Positions 53,416 through 62,562 are shown, counted from the first letter of the stretch. The stretch: DNA of 64,000 nucleotides from Candidatus Gastranaerophilales bacterium (GCA_944323925.1 CALUUI010000011.1:1-64000), one strand, 5' to 3'. Notes: generated from the sequence alone by a model not told the origin. Numbers and translations are program-made.

Positions 53416-53447
53416 AATTTTAAGGATGTGAGAAAAGGAGGATGTCA

Positions 53448-54812
53448 ATGAAAGAATTTACACACACACCATTGACCGGAGAAAGTTTTACAGCTTCTGA
53501 TATTAAAACAATGATAAAGGAAGATAATGTAAGATTTATCAAGTTACAGTTTGTTGATATAAATGGACAAGTGAAAAATATGTCTGTTCCTGCTGAACAT
53601 ATTGATAAAATTCTTGCAAATGAAATAATGCTGGATGGTTCATCCATTAAAGGTTTTAGAAATATTGAAACATCAGATATGTTCTTTTATCCGGATATGA
53701 ATACTTTCCAAATCCTACCTTGGCAGGAACGTGACGGAATGCGTTCTGCACGACTGATTTGTGATATTCATAACGCTGATGGTACTCCTTTTGAAGGTTG
53801 TCCGCGTTGTAACCTAAAAAGAATTATGGCAGAAGCCGATAAGATGGGCTTTTCTATGAATATGGGACCTGAAGCCGAGTTCTTTTTATTTAACAGAGAT
53901 AAAGAAGGAAATATTACAACTCAAACACAGGATAAAGCAGGTTATTATGATGTAGGTCCTGATGACTTGGGCGAAAATGTTCGTTCTGATATTGTTGCTT
54001 GTTTGCAAGAAATGGGGTTTGATATCGAAGCATCTCACCACGAGGTTGCAGACGGTCAGCACGAAATTGATTTTAAATACTCTGATATACTTACTACTGC
54101 AGATAATGTTGTAACCTTCAAAATGGCGGTTAAAGCAATTGCAACACAACATAATCTTCATGCAACATTTATGCCAAAACCGATTTTTGGTATTAATGGT
54201 TCTGGTATGCACTGTAATATTTCTCTATTCTCAGATGGAAAAAATGCATTTTATGATCCGAATACCGAGTATCAACTAAGCGATACTGCAAAATATGCTG
54301 TTGGCGGTTTGTTAAAACACATTAAAAGTATTACAGCTATATTGAACCCAACAGTTAACAGTTATAAACGTTTGGTTCCGGGTTATGAAGCACCGGTTTA
54401 TTTGGCTTGGTCACTTGCAAACAGAAGTGCATTATTGAGAGTTCCTGCAAAACGTGGGAATGCTACCAGAGTTGAACTTCGTTCTCCTGACCCCGCTTGT
54501 AACCCATACTTAGCTTTTGCTACCATATTAGAAGCCTGCTTGGATGGCGTTAGAAATAAAATTGAACCGCCGATTCCGGTTGAAAGTAATATTTACAAAT
54601 TGTCTGATAAAGAACGTAAAAAACAAAAAATCGATTCTTTACCTGGGAGCTTAAAAGAAGCGCTTTACTACTTAGATAAGTCACTTATTGCTAATGCGGC
54701 TCTTGGACAACATATTATGCATGAATTTATCACTGCTAAAGAACACGAATGGGATGAATTTAGAACATATGTTTCTCAATGGGAATTAGATAAATATCTT
54801 GCCAGATATTAA
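53448..54812 (+). CDS. glnA: Glutamine synthetase type I (GSI-alpha)
   Basis: ATP-dependent synthesis of Gln from Glu and ammonia. It has 454 residues from ATG 53448: AAGGAGG is 6 nt from it and directly abuts the ATG at 53442. Motifs: beta-grasp DINGQVKNM and DGSSIKGF; catalytic MGPEAEFFLF; HHEVADGQHEIDFKY; NGSGMHCNISLF; KRLVPGYEAPVYLAWSLANRSALLRVP. The C-terminus DEFRTYVSQWELDKYLARY is typical of GSI-alpha. The adenylylation-site segment of GSI-beta is absent and the chain is short, so control is probably by feedback and transcription. Confidence 0.97.
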   Translation: MKEFTHTPLTGESFTASDIKTMIKEDNVRFIKLQFVDINGQVKNMSVPAEHIDKILANEIMLDGSSIKGFRNIETSDMFFYPDMNTFQILPWQERDGMRSARLICDIHNADGTPFEGCPRCNLKRIMAEADKMGFSMNMGPEAEFFLFNRDKEGNITTQTQDKAGYYDVGPDDLGENVRSDIVACLQEMGFDIEASHHEVADGQHEIDFKYSDILTTADNVVTFKMAVKAIATQHNLHATFMPKPIFGINGSGMHCNISLFSDGKNAFYDPNTEYQLSDTAKYAVGGLLKHIKSITAILNPTVNSYKRLVPGYEAPVYLAWSLANRSALLRVPAKRGNATRVELRSPDPACNPYLAFATILEACLDGVRNKIEPPIPVESNIYKLSDKERKKQKIDSLPGSLKEALYYLDKSLIANAALGQHIMHEFITAKEHEWDEFRTYVSQWELDKYLARY

Positions 54813-54830
54813 TAACTTTTTTAAATATCT

Positions 54831-54865
54831 GAAAAGCCCTCTATTTGAGGGCTTTTCTTTTTTTT
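54831..54865 (+). terminator. Rho-independent terminator of glnA
   Basis: GAAAAGCCCTC/GAGGGCTTTTC 11-bp stem with a 5-nt loop, followed by eight T. Confidence 0.95.
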
Positions 54866-54871
54866 AGGAAC

Positions 54872-54900
54872 TTCACAAAAATCTATGATTGGTGTAGTAT
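54872..54900 (+). promoter_or_regulatory. purB promoter, predicted leaderless
   Basis: TTCACA (54872-54877), 17 nt, TAGTAT (54895-54900), then 6 nt to ATG 54907. No Shine-Dalgarno. It follows directly on the glnA terminator, so purB must have its own promoter. Confidence 0.7.
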
Positions 54901-54906
54901 TTAAGT

Positions 54907-56199
54907 ATGATTGATAGATATTCTTTACCGGAAATGAAAAAAGTTTGGACTTTGGAAAATAAATTCCAAAGATGTTTAGATGTAGAAATAGCAGTTTGTG
55001 AGGCATATTCACGATTGGGTCAGATTCCTATTGAGAATCTTGAAGAAATTAAAAAAACTGCTAAATTTGATGTTAAACGTATTGATGAAATAGAAAGAGA
55101 TGTTAGACACGATATAATAGCATTCCTTACCAATGTTAACGAAAATGTGCCAGCTCGCTCTAATAAATACATCCATATGGGTTTAACAAGTTCGGATGTT
55201 ATAGACACTGCTAATGCTTTGATGTTGAGAGATGCGTCTAATATTATAATAAAAGATTTGGATAAAGTTATTTGTTCAGTAAAGGAAGCAGCTTTTAAAC
55301 ATAAAAATACAGTTTGTATCGGGCGTTCGCACGGAATCCATGCGGAAGTTATTACCTTTGGTTTTAAACTCTTAAATTGGTTGGATATATTGGAACGGGC
55401 TAAAAAAGATTTTATTTATGCTTCTGATGAAATAAAAGTTGGGCAAATTTCTGGGCCTGTTGGAACGTACAGTAATGTAGACCCCGAAGTTGAAAAAATA
55501 GCTTGTAAAATTTTAGGTCTGGAGCCTGCAAGAATATCTACTCAAATTATCGCAAGAGATATTTATGCAAGGTATTTACAATCATTAGGTGTAATAGCAA
55601 CGGTAATAGAACAGTTTGCAACGGAAATAAGACATCTTCAAAGAACGGAAGTAAGAGAGGTTGAAGAAGGTTTTGGCGCACACCAGAAGGGTTCTTCTGC
55701 AATGCCTCATAAAAGAAACCCTGTACTTTCTGAAAACTTGTGCGGATTGGCTAGGGTTGTCAGAAGTAATACTTTAGCAGCTATGGAAAATATTGTTTTA
55801 TGGCACGAACGAGATATTTCACATAGCTCGGCAGAAAGAGTAATTTTAGCCGATAGTACGATTTTGGTCGATTTTATGCTTAATCGGTTTGATAATATAG
55901 TCAAAAATCTTGTTGTGCTAGATAAAAATATGCTTAAAAATGCAGATATGTATGGCGGAGTTATTTATTCTCAAAAGGTGTTGTTAAAATTAGTTGAGAA
56001 CGGTATGACAAGAGAGGATGCATATTCTCTTGTCCAAAGAAGTGCTTTGTATGCTATGGATAATAATACAAGCTTTAGAGAAGGGCTGTTAAATGACAAA
56101 GAAGTAACAGCAGTGCTTACGAAAGAACAAATATTAGACTGCTTTAATCGAGATGAATATTTGCAAAATATAGATAAAATCTTTGCTAGATTTGAATAA
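54907..56199 (+). CDS. purB: Adenylosuccinate lyase
   Basis: Splits SAICAR and adenylosuccinate in purine synthesis. The 430 residues show the fumarase/aspartase fold marks: MGLTSSDVIDTANA, GRSHGIHAEVITFGFK (catalytic His), VGQISGPVGTYSNVDPEVE, RTEVREVEEGFGAHQKGSSAMPHKRNPV with the mobile signature loop Ser, and WHERDISHSSAERVILAD. The length is that of the Bacillus/Thermotoga type. It lies alone between the glnA terminator and the tRNA-Arg region. Confidence 0.97.
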   Translation: MIDRYSLPEMKKVWTLENKFQRCLDVEIAVCEAYSRLGQIPIENLEEIKKTAKFDVKRIDEIERDVRHDIIAFLTNVNENVPARSNKYIHMGLTSSDVIDTANALMLRDASNIIIKDLDKVICSVKEAAFKHKNTVCIGRSHGIHAEVITFGFKLLNWLDILERAKKDFIYASDEIKVGQISGPVGTYSNVDPEVEKIACKILGLEPARISTQIIARDIYARYLQSLGVIATVIEQFATEIRHLQRTEVREVEEGFGAHQKGSSAMPHKRNPVLSENLCGLARVVRSNTLAAMENIVLWHERDISHSSAERVILADSTILVDFMLNRFDNIVKNLVVLDKNMLKNADMYGGVIYSQKVLLKLVENGMTREDAYSLVQRSALYAMDNNTSFREGLLNDKEVTAVLTKEQILDCFNRDEYLQNIDKIFARFE

Positions 56200-56209
56200 A
56201 CAGTTATGC

Positions 56210-56237
56210 TTGCAAAAATAGATTGAGGTGCTAGAAT
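56210..56237 (+). promoter_or_regulatory. Candidate promoter of tRNA-Arg region
   Basis: TTGCAA (56210-56215), 16 nt, TAGAAT (56232-56237) preceded by TGC (extended -10). It would transcribe the broken and intact tRNA-Arg copies. Confidence 0.4.
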
Positions 56238-56310
56238 AAATATGTGGAAGTTGCATTAGCTGTTAATTTAGCAAGTATGCAAAGTGTTGAAAACAGAATA
56301 ATCTACTATA

Positions 56311-56370
56311 AGCGTCCGTAGCTCAGCTGGATAGAGCATCTGCCTTCTAAGCGGTAGGTCAACGGGCGAT
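56311..56370 (+). pseudogene. Truncated tRNA-Arg(TCT) without T arm
   Basis: The first 41 nt match the intact tRNA-Arg at 56410 with one change: acceptor 5' strand, D arm and TCT anticodon loop. Then GGTAGGTCAA leads straight into CGGGCGA, which can pair with the GCGTCCG acceptor strand at six of seven positions. The variable region/T arm (about 17 nt) is missing, so this looks like an internally deleted tRNA gene, perhaps the old host copy at an integration site. Confidence 0.7.
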
Positions 56371-56409
56371 AAAAACAAAAATTTGACAATTAAATAGATA
56401 ACAAGATAT

Positions 56410-56483
56410 GCGTCTGTAGCTCAGCTGGATAGAGCATCTGCCTTCTAAGCAGAGGGTCCCGCGTTCGAATCGCGGCAGGCGTA
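56410..56483 (+). tRNA. tRNA-Arg (TCT anticodon)
   Basis: Complete 74-nt cloverleaf: acceptor GCGTCTG with CAGGCGT (two G-U pairs, one of them G1-U72), D arm GCTC/GAGC, anticodon loop CTTCTAA, T arm CCGCG/CGCGG with TTCGAAT. CCA is not encoded. It reads AGA, a common Arg codon in this AT-rich genome. The acceptor wobbles and lack of CCA contrast with tRNA-Ala at 193-268. Confidence 0.93.
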
Positions 56484-56678
56484 TTTTTTGTGCCTATTTT
56501 ATTCAAAGTCGCAAAAAAGTTGCAAAAAATTTTAAAAGTGGCATTCTTATATTTTGATTTTTGTACGGCAAGTTTTAAGGCTTGTGAAATTATTTTTGTA
56601 TGTATTTATACTCGACATGCTGAAATAATGCGACAGGAGATGCCTTAAACAATCTCTTTTCATTATGTGTACTTAATT
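56484..56678. other. AT-rich spacer between tRNA-Arg and element genes
   Basis: About 195 bp without a gene. It begins with a T-run after the tRNA, and TCGCAAAAAAG/TTGCAAAAAAT-like repeats lie at 56510-56532. It probably holds the left attachment region. Confidence 0.35.
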
Positions 56679-57452
56679 TTATATTATATTTTTTAGATTT
56701 TCATATAACTTATTTAAAATTGTAAGTATTTCATATTGAGGTTTCGTAAACAATTGGCTAATATCTTCTTCGAAGTTTATTGGTAAAACATTGCAATTGT
56801 TTTTTGCATATTGAATAAGCCTTTTTTCTCCTGGATGTAATAGTTCATTAACAGCAAATATTACATCAAAATAACTTGCTAAAAATGCAGAGATTCTATG
56901 GTTAATACTTATTAAATCATTTCTCTTAATAGCTTTTTCTATCTGTTCATAATATGACGCAAAAGGTTTATCTTGTAATAACATCATATTTCTTTTAATA
57001 ATATTATTCTTTAATTCTTGCGGGTATGTTGTTCTGATAGATTGTTGTAAACTTGTTAACCAATTTTCTTTATCATAAATTATTTGAAAATTGTTTAATG
57101 TAAATAAAAAAGCCGTAGAATAACCATTTGACGGATAATGTTTTATCCAAGTATTTTCAACAACTTCATTAAACCAATATTTATTCCAGTACATAACATC
57201 TAATTGTTGATTTAATTCGTCAACAAAAAATTCATCACCAGCACCAAAGTATTCTCCGCCTACTTCATATTTAGATGATAAATTCTTTATAAAATCCTCT
57301 CTAAGTCTAACAGGAATATCTTTCTCTACAAAAACATAAACATCTATATCCGACAAATTATCAGAAGTTTTATTAGCTCCTGAACCACCAATCGCTATAG
57401 CTACAACTTCAGAAAAAGACTTATATTTTTCTATGATTTTTTGAAATCTCAT
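56679..57452 (-). CDS. DUF4037-type nucleotidyltransferase, element cargo
   Basis: 257 residues. The N-terminal nucleotidyltransferase fold has GGSGANKTSDNLSDIDVYVF (about 23-42): the GS motif and DxD Asp pair of the polymerase-beta superfamily. The rest is helical, with the QLDVMYW strand carrying the third Asp and a C-terminal DUF4037-like helical bundle. Members may adenylylate or nucleotidylate small molecules, proteins or RNA ends. It is the gene nearest the tRNA junction, a typical cargo slot, on the same strand as the integrase. It resembles neither a classical toxin nor a resistance enzyme closely. Confidence 0.75.
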   Translation of the reverse strand: MRFQKIIEKYKSFSEVVAIAIGGSGANKTSDNLSDIDVYVFVEKDIPVRLREDFIKNLSSKYEVGGEYFGAGDEFFVDELNQQLDVMYWNKYWFNEVVENTWIKHYPSNGYSTAFLFTLNNFQIIYDKENWLTSLQQSIRTTYPQELKNNIIKRNMMLLQDKPFASYYEQIEKAIKRNDLISINHRISAFLASYFDVIFAVNELLHPGEKRLIQYAKNNCNVLPINFEEDISQLFTKPQYEILTILNKLYENLKNII

Positions 57453-57478
57453 ATCAATAATTATATATAAAAATTTAT

Positions 57479-58597
57479 TTATGTACCAAACATTCTGACA
57501 TTTGATTCTTCTAGTCCGGTGTCCCTGTCCTCATACAAGTTTTCAAGCATAGAATCACCAAGTTGAGCAGATTCCGGCATTAAATGAACATAAGTGTCAA
57601 GTGTTACTTTGTTTGTTGCATGGCCTAATTGCTTTGAAATATAAGGCAATGGCACTTGTTGAATAATAAGTGTGCTTGCATAAGTATGTCTTAAATCATG
57701 AAATCTTATGCTATCAATACCTGCAAGAGTAAGAGCTGGTTTAAATCTTCTTTTCATCATATTTTGTGAATCCATATAGTTTCCATTAGCATTAGGAAAA
57801 ACAAGATTCAAATCGCTTTTAGGACAGGCTATTTTCCATTCTTTTAAAAACTTTGTTACAGTAAAAGAAATTTTAACTTTTCTATCTTTACCTGTTTTTA
57901 TTGAGCCTAAAACGCCGTGAGTGTAGCTTTTATTTACAACGATATAACCTTCAACAAAATTAACACAATCCCAAATAAGAGCAAATAGCTCACCTTCTCT
58001 TAAACCTGTATTTACTGCAATATAAAGCAATGGATAAAAATCTGGATAGTGTTTTTTTACTACGGCTAATAATTTATTAGTTTCCTTAATTGTTAAAGGT
58101 CGCATAAGGGTATTATTCTTAACTTTTAAACATTTGATTCGATTGACAGGATTTTGATAAATGACGCCAGAATCAATCATATAATTAAAAACTGCGCCAA
58201 TAGTCTTTTTAAAATGATTTATGGTTGAATTCGCAAGCCCTGTTTTTGTCATATCTTTAATAAAATTTTGTATGTGTAGAGGCCTGATTTCTAACAATTT
58301 CAAGTCGCCCAAGTATTCATAAATGTGATGTTTAAGATAACCTTCATAACCAACCCAGGTTGATTTTTTGCAATAAATTTTGGCATAGTTATCAAGATAT
58401 AGTTCAGCAGCTTCTCTAAAAGTCAGCTTGTCATTTGCGACAAATAAGCCTTTGTTAAGTTCATCTATCATCTTTGCTTGGGCTTTTTCTGCTTCGACTT
58501 TTGTTGCAAAACCGCCTTTGGTCTTGCGCTTTCCTGTAAGGTCTTTGTAGTCAAATTCCCATTTATTCTTTTGTTTGTTTTTTCTTACTGCTGGCAT
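57479..58597 (-). CDS. Tyrosine recombinase (phage-type integrase)
   Basis: 372 residues with three domains. An N-terminal arm-type DNA-binding fold (KNKWEFDYKDLTGKRKTKGGFATKVEAEKAQ) is followed by a SAM-like core-binding domain (about 60-165). The catalytic domain has Arg in NTGLREGEL (near 197), His-x-x-Arg in HDLRHTYAS (near 296), His in LGHATNKV, and nucleophile Tyr in TLDTYVHL (near 335). GGTGATAAATT precedes the ATG. It is beside the tandem tRNA-Arg and downstream of an excisionase-like gene, as in integrative elements and prophages. It probably targets the tRNA-Arg gene. Confidence 0.95.
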   Translation of the reverse strand: MPAVRKNKQKNKWEFDYKDLTGKRKTKGGFATKVEAEKAQAKMIDELNKGLFVANDKLTFREAAELYLDNYAKIYCKKSTWVGYEGYLKHHIYEYLGDLKLLEIRPLHIQNFIKDMTKTGLANSTINHFKKTIGAVFNYMIDSGVIYQNPVNRIKCLKVKNNTLMRPLTIKETNKLLAVVKKHYPDFYPLLYIAVNTGLREGELFALIWDCVNFVEGYIVVNKSYTHGVLGSIKTGKDRKVKISFTVTKFLKEWKIACPKSDLNLVFPNANGNYMDSQNMMKRRFKPALTLAGIDSIRFHDLRHTYASTLIIQQVPLPYISKQLGHATNKVTLDTYVHLMPESAQLGDSMLENLYEDRDTGLEESNVRMFGT

Positions 58598-58705
58598 AAT
58601 TTATCACCTATATTTAATTTAACGTGTTACTGAGCTTTTGTAAGCCCTATTGCATACTTTTGCTAACTTGGATTTTTACGGGACGGCTATGAATTTTCGT
58701 CAATT

Positions 58706-58873
58706 TTATTCAGAGTTAACCGTATGTTGTTTTATATATTCTTGAATGTAATCCTCATCAAACTTAAGTCCACCAAGTTTAATATAGTTTATTTTCTTTT
58801 GGTGTACCCACCTATATAGTGTTGATTCTGCTATTTTGAGCACTTCGGCCGTTTCTTTTACTGTTAATAACAT
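58706..58873 (-). CDS. Excisionase-like HTH protein (Xis)
   Basis: A 55-residue frame, starting MLLTVKETAEVLKIAESTLY and continuing RWVHQKKINYIKLGGLKFD, the MerR-like/helix-turn-helix_17 form of excisionases and recombination directionality factors. GAAGG lies 5 nt before the ATG. It ends about 110 bp before the integrase start on the same strand, the usual xis-int order. It should favour excision and may also regulate int. Confidence 0.85.
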   Translation of the reverse strand: MLLTVKETAEVLKIAESTLYRWVHQKKINYIKLGGLKFDEDYIQEYIKQHTVNSE

Positions 58874-58886
58874 TTTTACCTTCTTT

Positions 58887-59079
58887 CGTAATTTATCGTA
58901 ATTTTATTCGCAATTATTAAAACAGTTGTTATTATTAACTTTTAGTTCGTTTTCGGTTATAAATTGCAAAATTACGATTTAAATTTTTATTTTTTAAATT
59001 CGTTCGTAATTACGTAATTTCGCAATTTTTGTCCGAAAGCGTTGATATACAAGCGTTTTAAAATTGCAAACTAATTGCA
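58887..59079. repeat. CGYAATT repeat cluster (candidate origin or Xis/Int arm sites)
   Basis: Short repeats in both directions: CGTAATT at 58887, 58897, 59005 and 59013; CGCAATT at 58909 and 59021; AATTACG at 58970 and 59008; and the near copies AATTGCA at 58962, 59062 and 59073. CGTAATTACG (59005-59014) is palindromic. Several are 8-13 bp apart. The cluster spans the gap between the excisionase and primase-helicase genes. Confidence 0.6.
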
Positions 59080-59080
59080 A

Positions 59081-62014
59081 TCAGATTGCCTTAGCCTCGT
59101 CTAACTTGTCTTTTGCGTACCGAGTCTGAATCGCATGGTCTTTACTACCTTCTCTTTCGGCAAGTTCCTCCTGGTAGATTATAAGCTCGTCTAAGATACA
59201 TGAAAGCATTTCGTGATTTTCAGGAATAGTTATTACTAAAACTCGCTGAGTTTTGTTGTTCCCAAAATTTTTACTTTTATATTCAATAAATGGTAATTTT
59301 TCTGCTTGTTTCATTATGTCGTTTGATTCAGGAATAATTACACCGCTATCCTCAGATTGTTTGAATTCTTTCTTGAAATGCTGGTATACACCATTAACAT
59401 AGATACTCAGTTCTTTTTTCTTAGCATTAAATACATATTCGCTTCCGTACTGAATTCTTCCGGATTTAGCAAGCACTAAGAATATTCGCAAGAACTTCTC
59501 GAAAACATCCTCTGTGTGTGTCATATCCTGATATGCTTTAGTGTAATTTTCAAGATTAGATTGGAATAATTTAATCTCATCACTTTGAAGATAATCTTTA
59601 TCAAAGTTTGCTGCGGTGAATAGTAAATCCGTACCTACCATTGCAATGGCAATATTATTGACACATCTTAAATCAAGTTTTGGATTCTGATTTTGAATAA
59701 TCTTGATATTTGCTCTAAGCTTTTTGATTAAGCCTTTTTTATCTTTGTAGTTTTTCAGAATTTCAGGTAGAACACAGGATAAATATTGTTCTCTGATATT
59801 ATTGAATTTTGCAGTTTCTTCTACAATAAAATCATCTTTTCTGAATTCAGTATAAACAAGTCTTGTAGCCGTTTGTGGATTCCTATAGGTCCTATTATTG
59901 CTTGCAAAATTTAATGTTGCATTGACTGCTTTAATGTCTTGATTCTTGGCATAATCTCTCATTTTTCTGCGAGAATTCCTGTCATATACTGCTTTGACTG
60001 TAGGTTCAAAATTTCTCTGCAAATACCCTTCAACCTCTGAATACAAAAGGGGGATATTCCTGTAGTATTCCATATTGTGTAACAGATTTAATGCTGTATC
60101 ATTTTCGCTACTTAGCATTCTCATATCAAACCCGAAAATATAAGCAATAGTCTGCAGTAAGTTACTTTTACCGCTAGCAGCTTCACCATACAAGAAGTTT
60201 ATAGGATAACCCATTGTTTTATCAAAGATAAGATTTACAAAAGGACTCATTAATGCTGTACCAAGAGCAAGCAATGCCTCAGGTCTGTTACTATAAGTCC
60301 TCAATGTACTTACAAACAAGCATTTTGCTAACAATTCAGGAATTGTTTTTGATACAGGCGCAAACTCTTGAATAAGTTCATCATCTTTATTTTCTTTAAT
60401 GAATTCGTCATAACTTAATGTAGGTATGTATAATTCAGGAGCATACATTCCACGGTCAGTTCTTAACGCTATTGAACTTATTTTGTCTGCCTGAATAATA
60501 TCAGTAGTTTTATCGTCAGGTAGCAAAATTTTATCTTCTGTTAAGTCAATAAGTGCGTTTGTATAAGCCCAATAAGGTGTTTTGTTATGTTCTAAAAGTG
60601 ATGGGTTCTTGTAGATATGCAATTCTTCTTTGTTTTTATTGAGTTCTTCCAAAACAACATTTTTGAGTTCAACATCTGTTAATGTGTTAATATGAACCTC
60701 ATTTGATTTTAGAATGTCATGCAGGTTTCTATAATCCAACAATTCTTTTTGAGTCAAAACTTGTGGTACAGTTGTCTTTTCTCCAAGATGAGTAACGATT
60801 TCGAGTTTGTATTCATTGTTATACCCAAATGCAAAGAATTTTGAAACAATTTTTCGAGTTATCTCAATTGTAAAATTAGACTTGCGAGCATATAACAATT
60901 TTTTGTTTTCACTATCATATTTTATAGAATAATAACATCCTTGATGTGCGTATATTCCAGGTTCAAAATAGATTAACTTATCAGTATCCCCTTCATCAAC
61001 TTCCGCATATTTTGTAAGATTCAGCTTTGAATTAGTGAATTTGATATATTTTTTCAAAAGTGAATGCACAGATAATTTTTTGTTATTTGCAACAATATCT
61101 TCTGTAATATTGTGTTCCTGCATATATTTCAGTAGGTCATTGAAATCGTTTATATATTCCTCGATTCCTGAAAGTTTTCCCAGGTCAAGAATGTTGAAAG
61201 TGATAGGAATTGTTTGTTCAACTTTTTCAGTTGCAGCTTTCCCGGCTTTGTCATTATCCATACAGAGAGTTGCTTCTTGAAATTCTCTGAGAAAATCTAT
61301 ATGAGGTTTAAGTGCTTTGGCGGTATGAGGTTCTCCATTGCTATTGGTTACAATAAGAACATTGTTTTCTCTGCCGTGGTTCTTTAAATCCTGCAAAACC
61401 GCATATCCGTCTTTGAATCCTGCAGCAACAAAAATTTCTGTAGGGTTTTCTGGTGAATTGATTTTGCATAATAATTTATTCGGGTCCTGAGCAAATCCTT
61501 TTGTTTTACATATGAATTTAAACTTCCCTTTTTCATTTTCAGGAGTGCGAATTTCATAACCTGTAACTGTGTTGTCAAGTGCTATCATTGGTATTAAGAA
61601 AACATCATTTTCTACATCATAACCTATTTTGCATTCTTTTATCGTTTCTTCTGTTAAGCCTGTATTCTCTTTAACAAGTTCTAACATTTTATTATTGTTT
61701 AATAAATTTGAGCTATATTTTTCTGTGCTGCCTGTATCGTATTTTGTTTTACTTAATTTTTTGAAAATAACCTTATTACTGTTTTTTGATTTTATAATTT
61801 CTTGTGCAAGTTTTTTGCCGTGTTCATTATTTGTACATGCTCCGCAAAAGAATCCTTTATCTGGATTAAAGTTTAAGTTATCACCATGTCTGTCATGTCC
61901 TTCTTCTACACAATAAGGACATTCCCCTTGATATTGATTTATTCCGACTTTTTTCAGTTCATAGCCTAAATATTTTTCTACTTCTGAAATTTCAAAATTA
62001 TAGTTATTGCTCAT
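59081..62014 (-). CDS. Element primase-helicase (CHC2-like zinc finger, TOPRIM, AAA+)
   Basis: 977 residues from ATG 62014 (AAAGG 8 nt upstream; a GTG at 62023 is possible). In order: an N-terminal zinc site of DnaG type; TOPRIM at about 195-275 (EIFVAAGFKDGYAVLQDL, TLCMDNDKAGKAA); a linker; and a helicase domain with P-loop GEAASGKSN near residue 614 and a likely Walker B LLYSEVEG. The zinc ligands, counted from the GTG, are C35, C38, C60 and C63. This fits DUF927-like or phage/plasmid primase-helicases that start replication of integrative elements. The codon use is like the neighbours. It suggests autonomous replication after excision. Confidence 0.88.
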   Translation of the reverse strand: MSNNYNFEISEVEKYLGYELKKVGINQYQGECPYCVEEGHDRHGDNLNFNPDKGFFCGACTNNEHGKKLAQEIIKSKNSNKVIFKKLSKTKYDTGSTEKYSSNLLNNNKMLELVKENTGLTEETIKECKIGYDVENDVFLIPMIALDNTVTGYEIRTPENEKGKFKFICKTKGFAQDPNKLLCKINSPENPTEIFVAAGFKDGYAVLQDLKNHGRENNVLIVTNSNGEPHTAKALKPHIDFLREFQEATLCMDNDKAGKAATEKVEQTIPITFNILDLGKLSGIEEYINDFNDLLKYMQEHNITEDIVANNKKLSVHSLLKKYIKFTNSKLNLTKYAEVDEGDTDKLIYFEPGIYAHQGCYYSIKYDSENKKLLYARKSNFTIEITRKIVSKFFAFGYNNEYKLEIVTHLGEKTTVPQVLTQKELLDYRNLHDILKSNEVHINTLTDVELKNVVLEELNKNKEELHIYKNPSLLEHNKTPYWAYTNALIDLTEDKILLPDDKTTDIIQADKISSIALRTDRGMYAPELYIPTLSYDEFIKENKDDELIQEFAPVSKTIPELLAKCLFVSTLRTYSNRPEALLALGTALMSPFVNLIFDKTMGYPINFLYGEAASGKSNLLQTIAYIFGFDMRMLSSENDTALNLLHNMEYYRNIPLLYSEVEGYLQRNFEPTVKAVYDRNSRRKMRDYAKNQDIKAVNATLNFASNNRTYRNPQTATRLVYTEFRKDDFIVEETAKFNNIREQYLSCVLPEILKNYKDKKGLIKKLRANIKIIQNQNPKLDLRCVNNIAIAMVGTDLLFTAANFDKDYLQSDEIKLFQSNLENYTKAYQDMTHTEDVFEKFLRIFLVLAKSGRIQYGSEYVFNAKKKELSIYVNGVYQHFKKEFKQSEDSGVIIPESNDIMKQAEKLPFIEYKSKNFGNNKTQRVLVITIPENHEMLSCILDELIIYQEELAEREGSKDHAIQTRYAKDKLDEAKAI

Positions 62015-62116
62015 TTTAGCCACCTTTCTCTTTTTAATACTCGTCGACTCTGCAGCGTCAACAAATATATTTCAACAAAAAGAGCTAAAATCCTCACTCA
62101 TCAAGTCTGTGACAAA

Positions 62117-62494
62117 TTACCTTGTGGCTGTGACAATAAAATCATCTTGTATAATATCTAAATTAATGCAATATCCTGCTCTAATTTCCTTTTTAACAAT
62201 GTTTGTAAAGCCTTCTTTTCTAAAAGCTTTGTTAATTCTTGCAGCAATTTGCCTTTCGTTATCCTCTGCTGCACCATTTTCCCTAATAATAGTATCAAGT
62301 TTATGTGTTTTTGAGGTATCTTCTGCCATAGTAAATAAAGCGTCAAATAGTCTTGGACTTAAGTGAATTCTTTTATTTTTGTACATACATATTCCTTGAT
62401 TTCCTATTCTTCTAAGATACAAGCATTTTTTAAAATAATCTACTGGGTCTGCATAATAATCAATCAAGTCAAGTTCATAAGTAGCTTTGTTCAT
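62117..62494 (-). CDS. OmpR/PhoB-type winged-helix regulator without receiver domain
   Basis: 125 residues. After about 35 residues the chain matches the trans_reg_C pattern: CMYKNKRIHLSPRLFDALFTMAED, NERQIAARINKAFRKEGFTNIVK and RAGYCIN, with the LSPxxFxxL start helix and the GY wing. No phospho-receiver domain is present. AAAGGA lies 7 nt before the ATG. It sits directly upstream of the primase-helicase and downstream of an array of TGTCTATA sites, so it probably controls element replication genes or itself. Confidence 0.75.
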   Translation of the reverse strand: MNKATYELDLIDYYADPVDYFKKCLYLRRIGNQGICMYKNKRIHLSPRLFDALFTMAEDTSKTHKLDTIIRENGAAEDNERQIAARINKAFRKEGFTNIVKKEIRAGYCINLDIIQDDFIVTATR

Positions 62495-62562
62495 AATTTT
62501 GTCCTTTTTTTAATTTCTATCATGTTTTATTTTACTCATAACTAACCATTCCTTAAAATGCC

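Noticed and set aside
53360-53441. NtcA site (GTA-N8-TAC) upstream of glnA
   Set aside because: I found no GTA and TAC at 8-nt spacing; the only palindrome has 14 nt between GTA and TAC.
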